A stretch of 64,000 bases of DNA, from NCBI RefSeq assembly GCF_003260015.1, contig NZ_QCXS01000002.1:124001-188000 (forward strand), read 5' to 3'. Each line of letters opens with the position of its first letter. Position 1 is the stretch's first letter. Position numbers and translations under genes: made by a program. The notes under the pieces are model-generated. The model searched no databases. It was not told the origin of the DNA and saw only the letters and a program-made list of their open reading frames with translations. This document shows positions 11,126 to 17,899 of this stretch, piece after piece. This stretch comes from Nakamurella deserti (GTDB lineage: Bacteria; Actinomycetota; Actinomycetes; Mycobacteriales; Nakamurellaceae).

Positions 11126-11779
11126 TCACCGGTGTCGCTCGAGACCGACTCCGGGGCGTGACGCCGGCGCGCGCCCGGCGGTTCGCGCCTTGCGCTCGGC
11201 GGCCTCGGTGGCGACCGCCTGCCGCCGGCGCCGACGCCACTGCGCGACGGGTGGCAGGAACGACAGCACGAGCACCAGCAACGCGGGACCGCCGGAGAGC
11301 ACGAACGACAGGGCCGCCGCACCCACGTCCATCACCTCGTGGTCGACAATCGCCGCGATCAACGCCCGGGCCATCGGCACGGCGGCGACGAGTGCGCCCA
11401 GTCGGACCGCCCAGACCAGTCCGTGCCGGATGAACAGCACCCCGCCCAGCCACATCACGACCCCGCCGAGCACCGCGAGCTCCGGTGTGCGCAGGGTGAC
11501 CGCCGCCGCCCAGTCGAAGCCGGACTTCTGCGGCCAGAACAGCCAGACGTACAGGCCACCGGCGACCAGCGACAGGATCAGCAGCACGAGCGCGGAACCG
11601 GGAGCGCGCTGCGACTCCTCGTCACCGGGGTAGTAGATGACGCCGTGCTCGTCGACCTCGCCGGCCCCGACGGTGCCCGCCGGTGCGACGGTGCCGGAGT
11701 AGTGCAGGACGCCGTCGTCGTCGGCGCGGCCACGCGGGTCGCCGGGGACCGACCGGAACGGGTCGGGAGGGATGGTCAT
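11126..11779 (-). CDS. Hypothetical membrane protein with four predicted segments
   Basis: A 217-residue protein I do not recognise. From the chosen ATG (11779) there is a polar N-terminus containing two short similar motifs, DDGVLHYSG and EHGVIYYPG. Hydrophobic segments follow at about 62-82, 100-120, 121-145 and 152-176, with a very basic cytoplasmic tail (WRRRRRQ). The frame continues upstream of this ATG, but that part is Arg/Pro-rich and looks non-coding. It is transcribed against its neighbours and convergent with the repeat array after DUF2237. Confidence 0.6.
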   Translation of the reverse strand: MTIPPDPFRSVPGDPRGRADDDGVLHYSGTVAPAGTVGAGEVDEHGVIYYPGDEESQRAPGSALVLLILSLVAGGLYVWLFWPQKSGFDWAAAVTLRTPELAVLGGVVMWLGGVLFIRHGLVWAVRLGALVAAVPMARALIAAIVDHEVMDVGAAALSFVLSGGPALLVLVLSFLPPVAQWRRRRRQAVATEAAERKARTAGRAPASRPGVGLERHR

Positions 11780-12283
11780 GACTCCAGTCTGCGTCATCGC
11801 TGAACGGGGGCCGGGAGCGGCGGACGGCGGCCGGCATGGGTCGCGTGCGGACCGGGTGCCCGAGGTGGCCGGGGTGGCGTCGGGCCGCCGGGCCGTCGCG
11901 GTTCGGCACCGCCGTGACCGGTGCGGAACCGGGTGCGCATCACTCGTGCGGCGGTGCCGGCGCTGCACCGCCCCGGGCGCGCCCCGGTCGCGCCGATGCG
12001 GTCGACCCGTCGGTGCGGATCGTGCCGGCCGCCGGCATCGTCATGGTGCACGGCGGAACCGGTTGTGGCACGGTCCGTTTCGACGCCGCCGGCGGGGTCG
12101 ACGTGACTGTGGACGCGCCCGGCGGCACCGTGCAGCGGCTCGCTGGCGCTTTCTGAGCGGACCCGCACCCGGGTCGTTCCCGCCTCCCGGTTCGTCCTGG
12201 GGGCGGGGCGGGGCGGGGCCGCGGTGTCGGTGCCGTGCGCAAGGGTGGGTGGGCACCGGGCGGATGACGCGGGCGGGGGAGCG
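11780..12283. other. Intergenic stretch, no confident gene
   Basis: About 500 bp between a leftward membrane-protein gene and a rightward ATPase gene. A plus-strand frame (11836-12156) encodes 106 residues whose second half (VRIVPAAGIVMVHGGTGCG, then VDVTVDAPGGTVQ) looks mildly protein-like while the first half does not. I cannot support it as a gene. The divergent promoters of the two flanking genes should lie here. Confidence 0.4.
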
Positions 12284-13027
12284 ATGGCGGGCAGGACGAG
12301 GTACCGGGCGAGACCGCTGCGGCGGATCCGCGTCGAGGACGCCCCACCCACCGGCGGCCCCGCCGCCGGCTGGCCCTGGTCGATGCCGGCCGTGGACGCG
12401 CTGGCCGCGCAGCCGCTGGAGCTGGGGCCGGTGACCGTCCTCGTCGGAGAGAATGGCTCGGGCAAGTCCACGGTCGTGGAAGCGATCGCGATGGCGTTCG
12501 GGATGGCCGGCGAAGGAGGTTCGACCGGAGCCCGGCACGCCACCCGTGCTTCGGAGTCGGAGTTGTGGAAGTACCTGACGCTGACCCGGGAGCCGGGTGG
12601 GGCCCGCTGGGGCTTCTTCCTCCGCGCCGAGACGATGCACGGTTTCTACTCCTACCTCGAGGACCATGCCGGGCCGCGGCCCGAGCCGGTCTTCCACGAG
12701 ATGAGCCACGGTGAGTCGTTCCTCGCGCTGCTGGGCACCGAACGCTTCCGCGGCCCCGGGCTCTACCTGCTCGACGAGCCCGAGTCGGCGCTGTCGTTCC
12801 AGGGGTGCCTGCTGCTCGTCGCCCAGTTGCACGAGCTCTCGCGCACCGGCGGTGCCCAGATGATCGTCGCCACCCACTCGCCGCTGGTCGCCGCGATCCC
12901 CGGTGCGCGGATCCTGGAACTCGGCCCGTGGGGGATCCGCGAGTCGGCCTGGGCCGATCTGGCCCTGGTGCAGCACTGGCGGTCGTTCCTGCGGGACCCA
13001 CGGATGTTCCTGCGTCACCTGGACTGA
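12284..13027 (+). CDS. COG3910-like AAA/ABC-type ATPase
   Basis: A 247-residue soluble ABC-class P-loop ATPase resembling the COG3910 'predicted ATPase' group. It shows Walker A GENGSGKST (about residues 55-63), an SHGES signature-like motif, Walker B LYLLDEPESALS and an H-loop ATHSPLVAAIPGARI. No membrane permease is adjacent, so it is unlikely to be a transporter subunit. The family role is unknown. Start ATG 12284 has GGGCGGGGGA just upstream; a longer frame exists but looks non-coding. It is one of three genes between ftsQ and ftsZ. Confidence 0.8.
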   Translation: MAGRTRYRARPLRRIRVEDAPPTGGPAAGWPWSMPAVDALAAQPLELGPVTVLVGENGSGKSTVVEAIAMAFGMAGEGGSTGARHATRASESELWKYLTLTREPGGARWGFFLRAETMHGFYSYLEDHAGPRPEPVFHEMSHGESFLALLGTERFRGPGLYLLDEPESALSFQGCLLLVAQLHELSRTGGAQMIVATHSPLVAAIPGARILELGPWGIRESAWADLALVQHWRSFLRDPRMFLRHLD

Positions 13028-13131
13028 CCGCACCGCACCCCGGCACGGATCACCCGGAAATTCCCGCGTGTCGACGGCGCGCCTCGACGGCGTCGAGGCC
13101 GTCCGGAACTACCTTCGGTTCCATCACCAGC

Positions 13132-13175
13132 TTGACATAACTATAAGGGTCTGGTCGAGGTTGAGGGTTAGGGGA
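13132..13175 (+). promoter_or_regulatory. Promoter-like AT-rich element upstream of ftsZ
   Basis: A TTGACA hexamer (13132-13137) is followed directly by TAACTATAAGGG and then GGTTGAGGGTTAG. This is a locally AT-rich patch in a very GC-rich sequence, about 140 bp before ftsZ. TTGACA matches a -35 consensus. No good -10 sits 17 bp further on, so the exact promoter is unclear. Confidence 0.5.
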
Positions 13176-13273
13176 CACGCCGAGAGCGTGTCGCGGAAGC
13201 CCACCGTCGACCGCGCCGGACCCACGACGCCCCTCGACTGAGAACAGCACCACCGAGAACGAAGGAACTCCTC

Positions 13274-14506
13274 ATGACCCCTCCGCACAACTACCTCGCC
13301 GTCATCAAGGTCGTCGGTATCGGCGGCGGCGGCGTCAACGCCGTCAACCGGATGATCGAGGTCGGCCTGCGCGGCGTCGAGTTCATCGCCATCAACACCG
13401 ACGCGCAGGCGCTGCTGATGAGCGACGCCGACGTGAAGCTCGACGTCGGCCGTGAGCTCACCCGCGGCCTCGGCGCCGGCGCCAACCCCGACGTGGGCCG
13501 CAACGCCGCCGAGGATCACCGCGAGGAGATCGAGGAGGTGCTCAAGGGTGCCGACATGGTCTTCGTCACCGCCGGGGAAGGCGGTGGCACCGGCACCGGT
13601 GGCGCCCCCGTCGTCGCCAGCATCGCCAAGAAGCTCGGCGCGCTGACCATCGGCGTCGTCACCCGGCCGTTCGCCTTCGAGGGCAAGCGCCGCGGTGCCC
13701 AGGCCGAGGAAGGCATCAAGGAGCTGCGCGCCGAGTGCGACACCCTGATCGTCATCCCCAACGACCGGCTGCTGCAGCTGGGCGATCTCGGCGTCTCGCT
13801 GATGGACGCCTTCCGGTCCGCCGACGAGGTGCTGCTCAACGGCGTCCAGGGCATCACCGACCTGATCACCACCCCCGGTCTGATCAACGTCGACTTCGCC
13901 GACGTCAAGTCCGTCATGTCCGGCGCCGGCACCGCCCTGATGGGTATCGGCAGCGCCCGCGGCGAGGGCCGGGCCGTCCAAGCCGCGCAGAAGGCGATCT
14001 CCTCGCCGCTGCTGGAGGCCTCGATGGACGGGGCCTACGGTGTGCTGCTCTCCATCGCCGGCGGCAGCGACCTCGGGCTCTTCGAGATCAACGAGGCCGC
14101 CTCGCTGGTCCAGGAGGCCGCGCACGACGAGGCCAACATCATCTTCGGGACGGTCATCGACGACTCGCTCGGTGACGAGGTGCGGGTGACCGTCATCGCC
14201 GCCGGCTTCGACTCCGCGCCGAGCCGTCCGGGCTACGTCCGGCCGGGTGCGGCCGCCGCCCCGGCGGCACCGGTCGCGCCGACCCCGCCGCCGCGGCAGC
14301 CCGAGCCGCCGCGGTCCGCCCCTGTCGCGCCGACCTACTTCACCGAGGGTCAGCCGGTGCCGGCCGCCCGTCCGTACGTGCCGGCCACCGCGGCCGCCAC
14401 GCCGGCCGGGTACGGCTCCACCTCGTCGTTCAACGGCACCCGCCCCGCCGGGCGTCCGGTCCAGGACGACGACGACGTGGACGTGCCGCCGTTCATGAAG
14501 CGGTAG
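13274..14506 (+). CDS. ftsZ: Cell division GTPase FtsZ
   Basis: Tubulin-like GTPase that forms the division ring. The N-terminal [13 protein letters not shown], the GTP-binding T4 loop [12 protein letters not shown] and the T7 loop region ([19 protein letters not shown]) are intact. A Pro/Ala-rich linker follows from about residue 320. The protein ends in the conserved C-terminal peptide [13 protein letters not shown], the docking site for SepF and others. ATG 13274 is preceded by AAGGAACTCCTC. Only 2 nt separate its stop from pgeF. Confidence 0.98.
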   Translation: MTPPHNYLAVIKVVGIGGGGVNAVNRMIEVGLRGVEFIAINTDAQALLMSDADVKLDVGRELTRGLGAGANPDVGRNAAEDHREEIEEVLKGADMVFVTAGEGGGTGTGGAPVVASIAKKLGALTIGVVTRPFAFEGKRRGAQAEEGIKELRAECDTLIVIPNDRLLQLGDLGVSLMDAFRSADEVLLNGVQGITDLITTPGLINVDFADVKSVMSGAGTALMGIGSARGEGRAVQAAQKAISSPLLEASMDGAYGVLLSIAGGSDLGLFEINEAASLVQEAAHDEANIIFGTVIDDSLGDEVRVTVIAAGFDSAPSRPGYVRPGAAAAPAAPVAPTPPPRQPEPPRSAPVAPTYFTEGQPVPAARPYVPATAAATPAGYGSTSSFNGTRPAGRPVQDDDDVDVPPFMKR

Positions 14507-14508
14507 TC

Positions 14509-15213
14509 ATGGACCCTCGGGTGGGCCGGGTGTTCACCGACCGGGAGGGCGGCGCTTCGGCGCCGCCCTTCGCGGCGTTCAACCTGGGCACCCACGTCGG
14601 CGACGACCCGGCGGCGGTCGCGGCCAACCGCGCGGCGCTGGCTTCCGCCCACGGTCTGGACCGGATCGTTTGGATGGACCAGGTCCACTCCGCGACCGTG
14701 GCGGTCGTCGACGCGACGGCGGCATCCGGTCCGGTGCCCGCCACCGACGGGTTGGTCACCACGGCTGTCGGCCTCGGGCTCGCGGTGCTGGTCGCCGACT
14801 GTGTGCCGGTGGTGGCCGCGGACCCCGTGGCGGGGGTGGTCGGAGTGGCCCATGCGGGTCGCAACGGCGCAGCCGCCGGCATTGCCGTCCGGCTGGTGGA
14901 GACGATGGCGTCCGTCGGCGCGTCCGCGGCCGATCTCGAGGTGCTGATCGGCCCGTCCGTGTGCGGCCGCTGCTACGAGGTGCCACCGGACATGCAGGCC
15001 GCGGTCGCCGACCTGCTGCCGGGAAGCGCGTGTGACACCCGTTGGGGGACCACCGGTCTCGACCTGGCGGCCGGTCTGCATCGCCAGCTCGCCGGCCTCG
15101 GGGCGACGGTGGCCGTGGACGGTCGGTGCACCGTCGAGACGCCGACGCTGTTCAGCCACCGCCGTGGCGCGCCGACCGGCCGGCAGGCCGGTCTGGTCTG
15201 GCTGCGATCCTGA
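14509..15213 (+). CDS. pgeF: Peptidoglycan editing factor PgeF (YfiH/laccase-domain)
   Basis: Polyphenol-oxidase-fold (DUF152) enzyme; family members hydrolyse wrongly built UDP-MurNAc-L-Ser/Gly intermediates or act on purine nucleosides. Metal-site motifs are MDQVHS, VADCVPV, GVAHAGRN and GPSVCGRCYEV. The usual VAHAGWRG is replaced by VAHAGRNG, a mild deviation. It is 234 residues, as expected. It starts 2 nt after the ftsZ stop, so it is probably co-transcribed with ftsZ. Confidence 0.92.
   Translation: MDPRVGRVFTDREGGASAPPFAAFNLGTHVGDDPAAVAANRAALASAHGLDRIVWMDQVHSATVAVVDATAASGPVPATDGLVTTAVGLGLAVLVADCVPVVAADPVAGVVGVAHAGRNGAAAGIAVRLVETMASVGASAADLEVLIGPSVCGRCYEVPPDMQAAVADLLPGSACDTRWGTTGLDLAAGLHRQLAGLGATVAVDGRCTVETPTLFSHRRGAPTGRQAGLVWLRS
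14546..14569 (+). other. Perfect UUCG-capped hairpin at the ftsZ/pgeF junction
   Basis: A 10-bp perfect stem, AGGGCGGCGC (14546-14555) and GCGCCGCCCT (14560-14569), closes on a TTCG tetraloop of the C(UUCG)G type. It lies inside the first 21 codons of pgeF, 40 nt after the ftsZ stop. There is no U-run, so it is not a standard terminator. It could attenuate or stabilise the ftsZ message. Confidence 0.6.
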
Positions 15214-15380
15214 GTGGCCGCCGGGCGATGGGCCAGGCCCGGATCACCGAAGTCGCCGGTGCCGCATCGCGTGTCGGTGGTCGGGACGGTCCCGTCGGAC
15301 CGATACCGTTCATTCTCAGTTCCCCGCGATCGAGGGCGATGATTCCGGCCGGTGACGGCCAACCGAGGAAGGAATGTTCC

Positions 15381-16058
15381 ATGGGTTTTGGGCGCAAAGT
15401 AGGTGCCTTCCTCGGACTGGTGCCCGAAGACGGGCACGCCGGGCGTGACGGCGAGTACGACCCCTCGTACCCCGCCGACTACCGCTCCGACCGGTCCGAT
15501 CAGTACGACGACTTCGACGACTTCGAGGGCGCCGAGTACGCCGGCGAGTACGGCCGTGACTACGGCACCGAGTACGCCGGTTCCTCCCCGGTCAAGGCCG
15601 AGCAGTTCGGCGGCTACGGCGCCACCGGCCACGACCGGGCCGGCGACCGTTACGACGTCCGGGCGGAGAGCCGCCCCGACAACGGCCGCGGCGACGCCGG
15701 TTACGCCGAGACGACCACCCACGGAGCGCTCGCCATGCAGCCCATCGTCGCCCCCCGCCGCGAGCCGGAGACCAAGTCCGCCGGCCGTCCGGTCACCATC
15801 AAGCTGACCGGTTTCGGCGAGGCGCGCGTGATCGGTGAGAAGTACCGCGACGGGCAGTCCGTGATCATGGACATGACCGAGATGGCCGACGCGGACGCTC
15901 GCCGTCTGGTCGACTTCGCCGCCGGGCTGGCCTTCGCCATGCGCGGCTCGATCGACAAGGTCACCACCAAGGTGTTCATGTTGCTGCCGTCGGACATCGA
16001 CGCGTCGGACATCTCGGCGGAGCAGCGCCGGGAGTTCGCCGGAGCCTACGGCCGCTGA
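15381..16058 (+). CDS. sepF: Cell division protein SepF
   Basis: Membrane-binding FtsZ anchor, essential in actinobacteria that lack FtsA. The N-terminus MGFGRKVGAFLGL is the amphipathic membrane-targeting helix. The linker (about 20-120) is rich in Asp, Tyr and Gly. The C-terminal SepF fold (about 130-225) carries TIKLTGFGEARVIGEKYRDG and ARRLVDFAAGLAFAMRGSI. Start ATG 15381 has GAGGAAGGA upstream. The 167-bp gap before it holds no gene, although many relatives carry a YggS gene here. Confidence 0.95.
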   Translation: MGFGRKVGAFLGLVPEDGHAGRDGEYDPSYPADYRSDRSDQYDDFDDFEGAEYAGEYGRDYGTEYAGSSPVKAEQFGGYGATGHDRAGDRYDVRAESRPDNGRGDAGYAETTTHGALAMQPIVAPRREPETKSAGRPVTIKLTGFGEARVIGEKYRDGQSVIMDMTEMADADARRLVDFAAGLAFAMRGSIDKVTTKVFMLLPSDIDASDISAEQRREFAGAYGR

Positions 16059-16102
16059 GCCGTCGCCTGAACGAGTCGTTGTCGACCCCTTGAGTACGGA
16101 AG

Positions 16103-16134
16103 AGCCGGTGGCGAGAGATCGCCGCCGGCTTTTC
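16103..16134 (+). terminator. Rho-independent terminator after sepF
   Basis: AGCCGGTGGCGA (16103-16114) pairs with TCGCCGCCGGCT (16119-16130), with one G-U pair, over a GAGA tetraloop and followed by TTTT. It lies between sepF and yggT and probably ends or attenuates the ftsZ-pgeF-sepF transcript. Confidence 0.75.
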
Positions 16135-16150
16135 CGGTAGAAACGAGACT

Positions 16151-16453
16151 GTGAACATCTTCTGGCAGATCGTCTACCTGGTGCTCTGGGCCTTCTACAT
16201 GCTGCTGATCGGCCGTCTGCTGCTCGAGTTCGTCCGGATGTTCGCCCGGTCCTGGATGCCCTCCGGCCGCTCGGCCATCGCGGTCGAGTCCGTGTACACG
16301 GTGACCGACCCGCCGGTGAAGGCCCTCCGCCGCTTGATCCCGATGGTCCGCATCGGTGGTTTCGCCCTCGACCTCAGCCTCATCATCCTGTTCCTGGTGC
16401 TGAGCTGGCTGCTGCTGCCGTTGGTCGCCTCCCTGGCGATCAGCGCTCTCTGA
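16151..16453 (+). CDS. YggT family membrane protein
   Basis: A 100-residue integral membrane protein of the YggT family, found beside sepF in many Gram-positive and actinobacterial genomes and thought to help division or osmotic balance. Hydrophobic segments lie at about 5-25 and 75-100, separated by the family loop with FARSWMPSGR and DPPVKALRRLIP. The GTG start at 16151 follows GAAACGAGACT; no alternative is better. It is 17 bp past the sepF terminator. Confidence 0.85.
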   Translation: MNIFWQIVYLVLWAFYMLLIGRLLLEFVRMFARSWMPSGRSAIAVESVYTVTDPPVKALRRLIPMVRIGGFALDLSLIILFLVLSWLLLPLVASLAISAL

Positions 16454-16651
16454 GCCGGCCGCACCGTCCTGACCTGTCTCCACCTGCCGGCACCTGCGCC
16501 GATCGGTCGGCGCGGGCGTCGGGCAGCGGTTCCGCCCAGCGGGTCCGCAGGTCCGGCGGAGTAGGGTTTCCCCGGACTCGATCCGCAATCCCACACGTCC
16601 GCGTCGTCGCCCCACCCCGGGCGGCCCGCACATTTCCCGGAGGATGAATCC

Positions 16652-17362
16652 ATGCGGCTGACGCCAGCAGAAGTGCACAACGTCGCCTTCAAGAAGCCCT
16701 CGATCGGCAAGCGCGGTTACGACGAGGACGAGGTCGACGCCTTCCTGGACCTGGTCGAGGACGAGCTGGCCCGCCTCATCGAGGAGAACAACGCGCTGAC
16801 CGCGCAGCTGGCCGACGCCGGCATCACGGTCGACAGCCGCACCGACGAGGAGGGCATCGCGGCCACGCCGTTGCCCGCCGCCGAACCCGCCGCCGCCCTC
16901 ACTCCGGAATCCGCGCCCGCCGCTGCGCCGACCCCCGTGTCCACCGGGGACGCCCACACCGCCGCCGCGCGGCTGCTGGGTCTGGCGCAGGAGACCGCCG
17001 ACCGGCTCACCTCCGAGGCGCGTGAGGAGGCCGAGAGCACCCGGGCCGCCGCCAAGGCCGACTCCGACAAGCTGCGCGCCGACGCCACCGCGGAGTCCGA
17101 GCGAATCCGCACCGAGGCCCAGACCTTCTCCGACGACCTGCTCGCCGAGGCCCACACCAACGCCGAGGCGGCCGAGGCCGAGGCCCGCACCAAGAAGGAA
17201 TCGGTCCTCGGACAGCTGGAGAGCGAGAAGACCGAGCTCGAGCAGAAGATCGAGGGGCTGCGCACCTACGAGCGCGAGTACCGCTCGCGTCTGAAGAGCT
17301 GGATCACCGACCAGCTCAACCAGCTGGACGGCAACCCGAGCGAGAGCTCCACCGTCTCCTGA
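16652..17362 (+). CDS. divIVA: Polar growth protein DivIVA/Wag31
   Basis: Coiled-coil protein that marks the cell poles and directs wall synthesis in actinobacteria. The N-terminal lipid-binding domain MRLTPAEVHNVAF, then GYDEDEVDAFLDLVEDEL, is diagnostic. A Pro/Ala/Thr-rich spacer (about 70-105) precedes a long Glu/Ala/Lys coiled coil (about 107-220). It is 236 residues. ATG 16652 has CCCGGAGGATGAATCC upstream. Its TGA stop is the first unit of a 7-bp tandem repeat array. Confidence 0.95.
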   Translation: MRLTPAEVHNVAFKKPSIGKRGYDEDEVDAFLDLVEDELARLIEENNALTAQLADAGITVDSRTDEEGIAATPLPAAEPAAALTPESAPAAAPTPVSTGDAHTAAARLLGLAQETADRLTSEAREEAESTRAAAKADSDKLRADATAESERIRTEAQTFSDDLLAEAHTNAEAAEAEARTKKESVLGQLESEKTELEQKIEGLRTYEREYRSRLKSWITDQLNQLDGNPSESSTVS

Positions 17363-17446
17363 GCCCTGAGCCCTGAGCCCTGAGCCCTGAGCCCTGAGCC
17401 CTGAGCCCTGAGCCCTGAGCCCTGAGCCGTGAGCCCTGAGCCCTTG
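17360..17446 (+). repeat. Twelve-copy TGAGCCC heptanucleotide array at the divIVA stop
   Basis: Twelve successive 7-bp TGAGCCC units, with one TGAGCCG at about 17423. The first TGA (17360-17362) is the divIVA stop codon. Because the period is 7, stops recur in all three frames. The array is followed by TTGGGCCCCTTGG. No gene is visible from here to the T-box leader. Confidence 0.92.
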
Positions 17447-17522
17447 GGCCCCTTGGCGCGAGGTCCTGAGCGCGGAGCGCACGGCACCGCACGACGGCGC
17501 CCGTCCCGACCGTGTCAACGGT

Positions 17523-17528
17523 TAGGAT
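17523..17528 (+). promoter_or_regulatory. Possible -10 element for the ileS leader
   Basis: TAGGAT fits the actinobacterial TAnnnT -10 pattern and lies about 140 bp upstream of the T-box stem I. No clear -35 is seen, so this is a weak prediction. Confidence 0.3.
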
Positions 17529-17659
17529 GGGCGCCTGTGTGTTCCGGGAATCGTCCGGGGCGCACCGCAGTTGCACCGACAGCACCAGCGGTACCAACGC
17601 ACCAGCGGTACCGACGAGCAGTGACACGCAGTGACACAGCACGCAGGCACTGACCCGGC

Positions 17660-17865
17660 CATCACCGGTGAGCCATCCGGAAGAACGGTCCTCACGGACT
17701 CACTAGAACCGGACGGGCGCGGCCCGACATCGCCGCACGACGAGCGGTCGCACGTCCCCCGGGGCGGCGGCAAGCGGGGTGGTACCGCGGGAACCGGCCT
17801 CAGGGCCGCCTTCTCGTCCCTGCACGGTGAGACGTGTGCAGCGGCCGGAGCATCCGGACGCGGCG
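17660..17865 (+). promoter_or_regulatory. Ile-specific T-box leader controlling ileS
   Basis: The hallmark T-box sequence GGGGTGGTACCGCGG lies at 17776-17790. Its TGGT would pair with the ACCA end of uncharged tRNA-Ile. A short hairpin upstream (GTGAG 17668-17672 with CTCAC 17691-17695) carries ATC at 17675-17677, the likely specifier for the GAU anticodon. Another ATC at 17729-17731 is an alternative. There is no terminator U-run before ileS, so control is probably translational, as in other actinobacterial ileS T-boxes with an ultrashort stem I. Confidence 0.82.
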
Positions 17866-17882
17866 CCGTGAGACGTGTGCAG
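17827..17882 (+). repeat. 15-bp direct repeat at the end of the ileS leader
   Basis: GTGAGACGTGTGCAG occurs at 17827-17841 and again at 17868-17882, 41 bp apart. The spacer contains a CCGGA/TCCGG hairpin. The second copy ends 6 bp before the ileS ribosome-binding site, so it may belong to the sequestering structure or be a partial tandem duplication. Confidence 0.6.
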
Positions 17883-17899
17883 TGACCCGAGGAGTGAAG

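Noticed and set aside
11836-12156. Small 106-residue plus-strand gene
   Set aside because: Only the second half looks protein-like, there is no ribosome-binding site, and no family is recognised.
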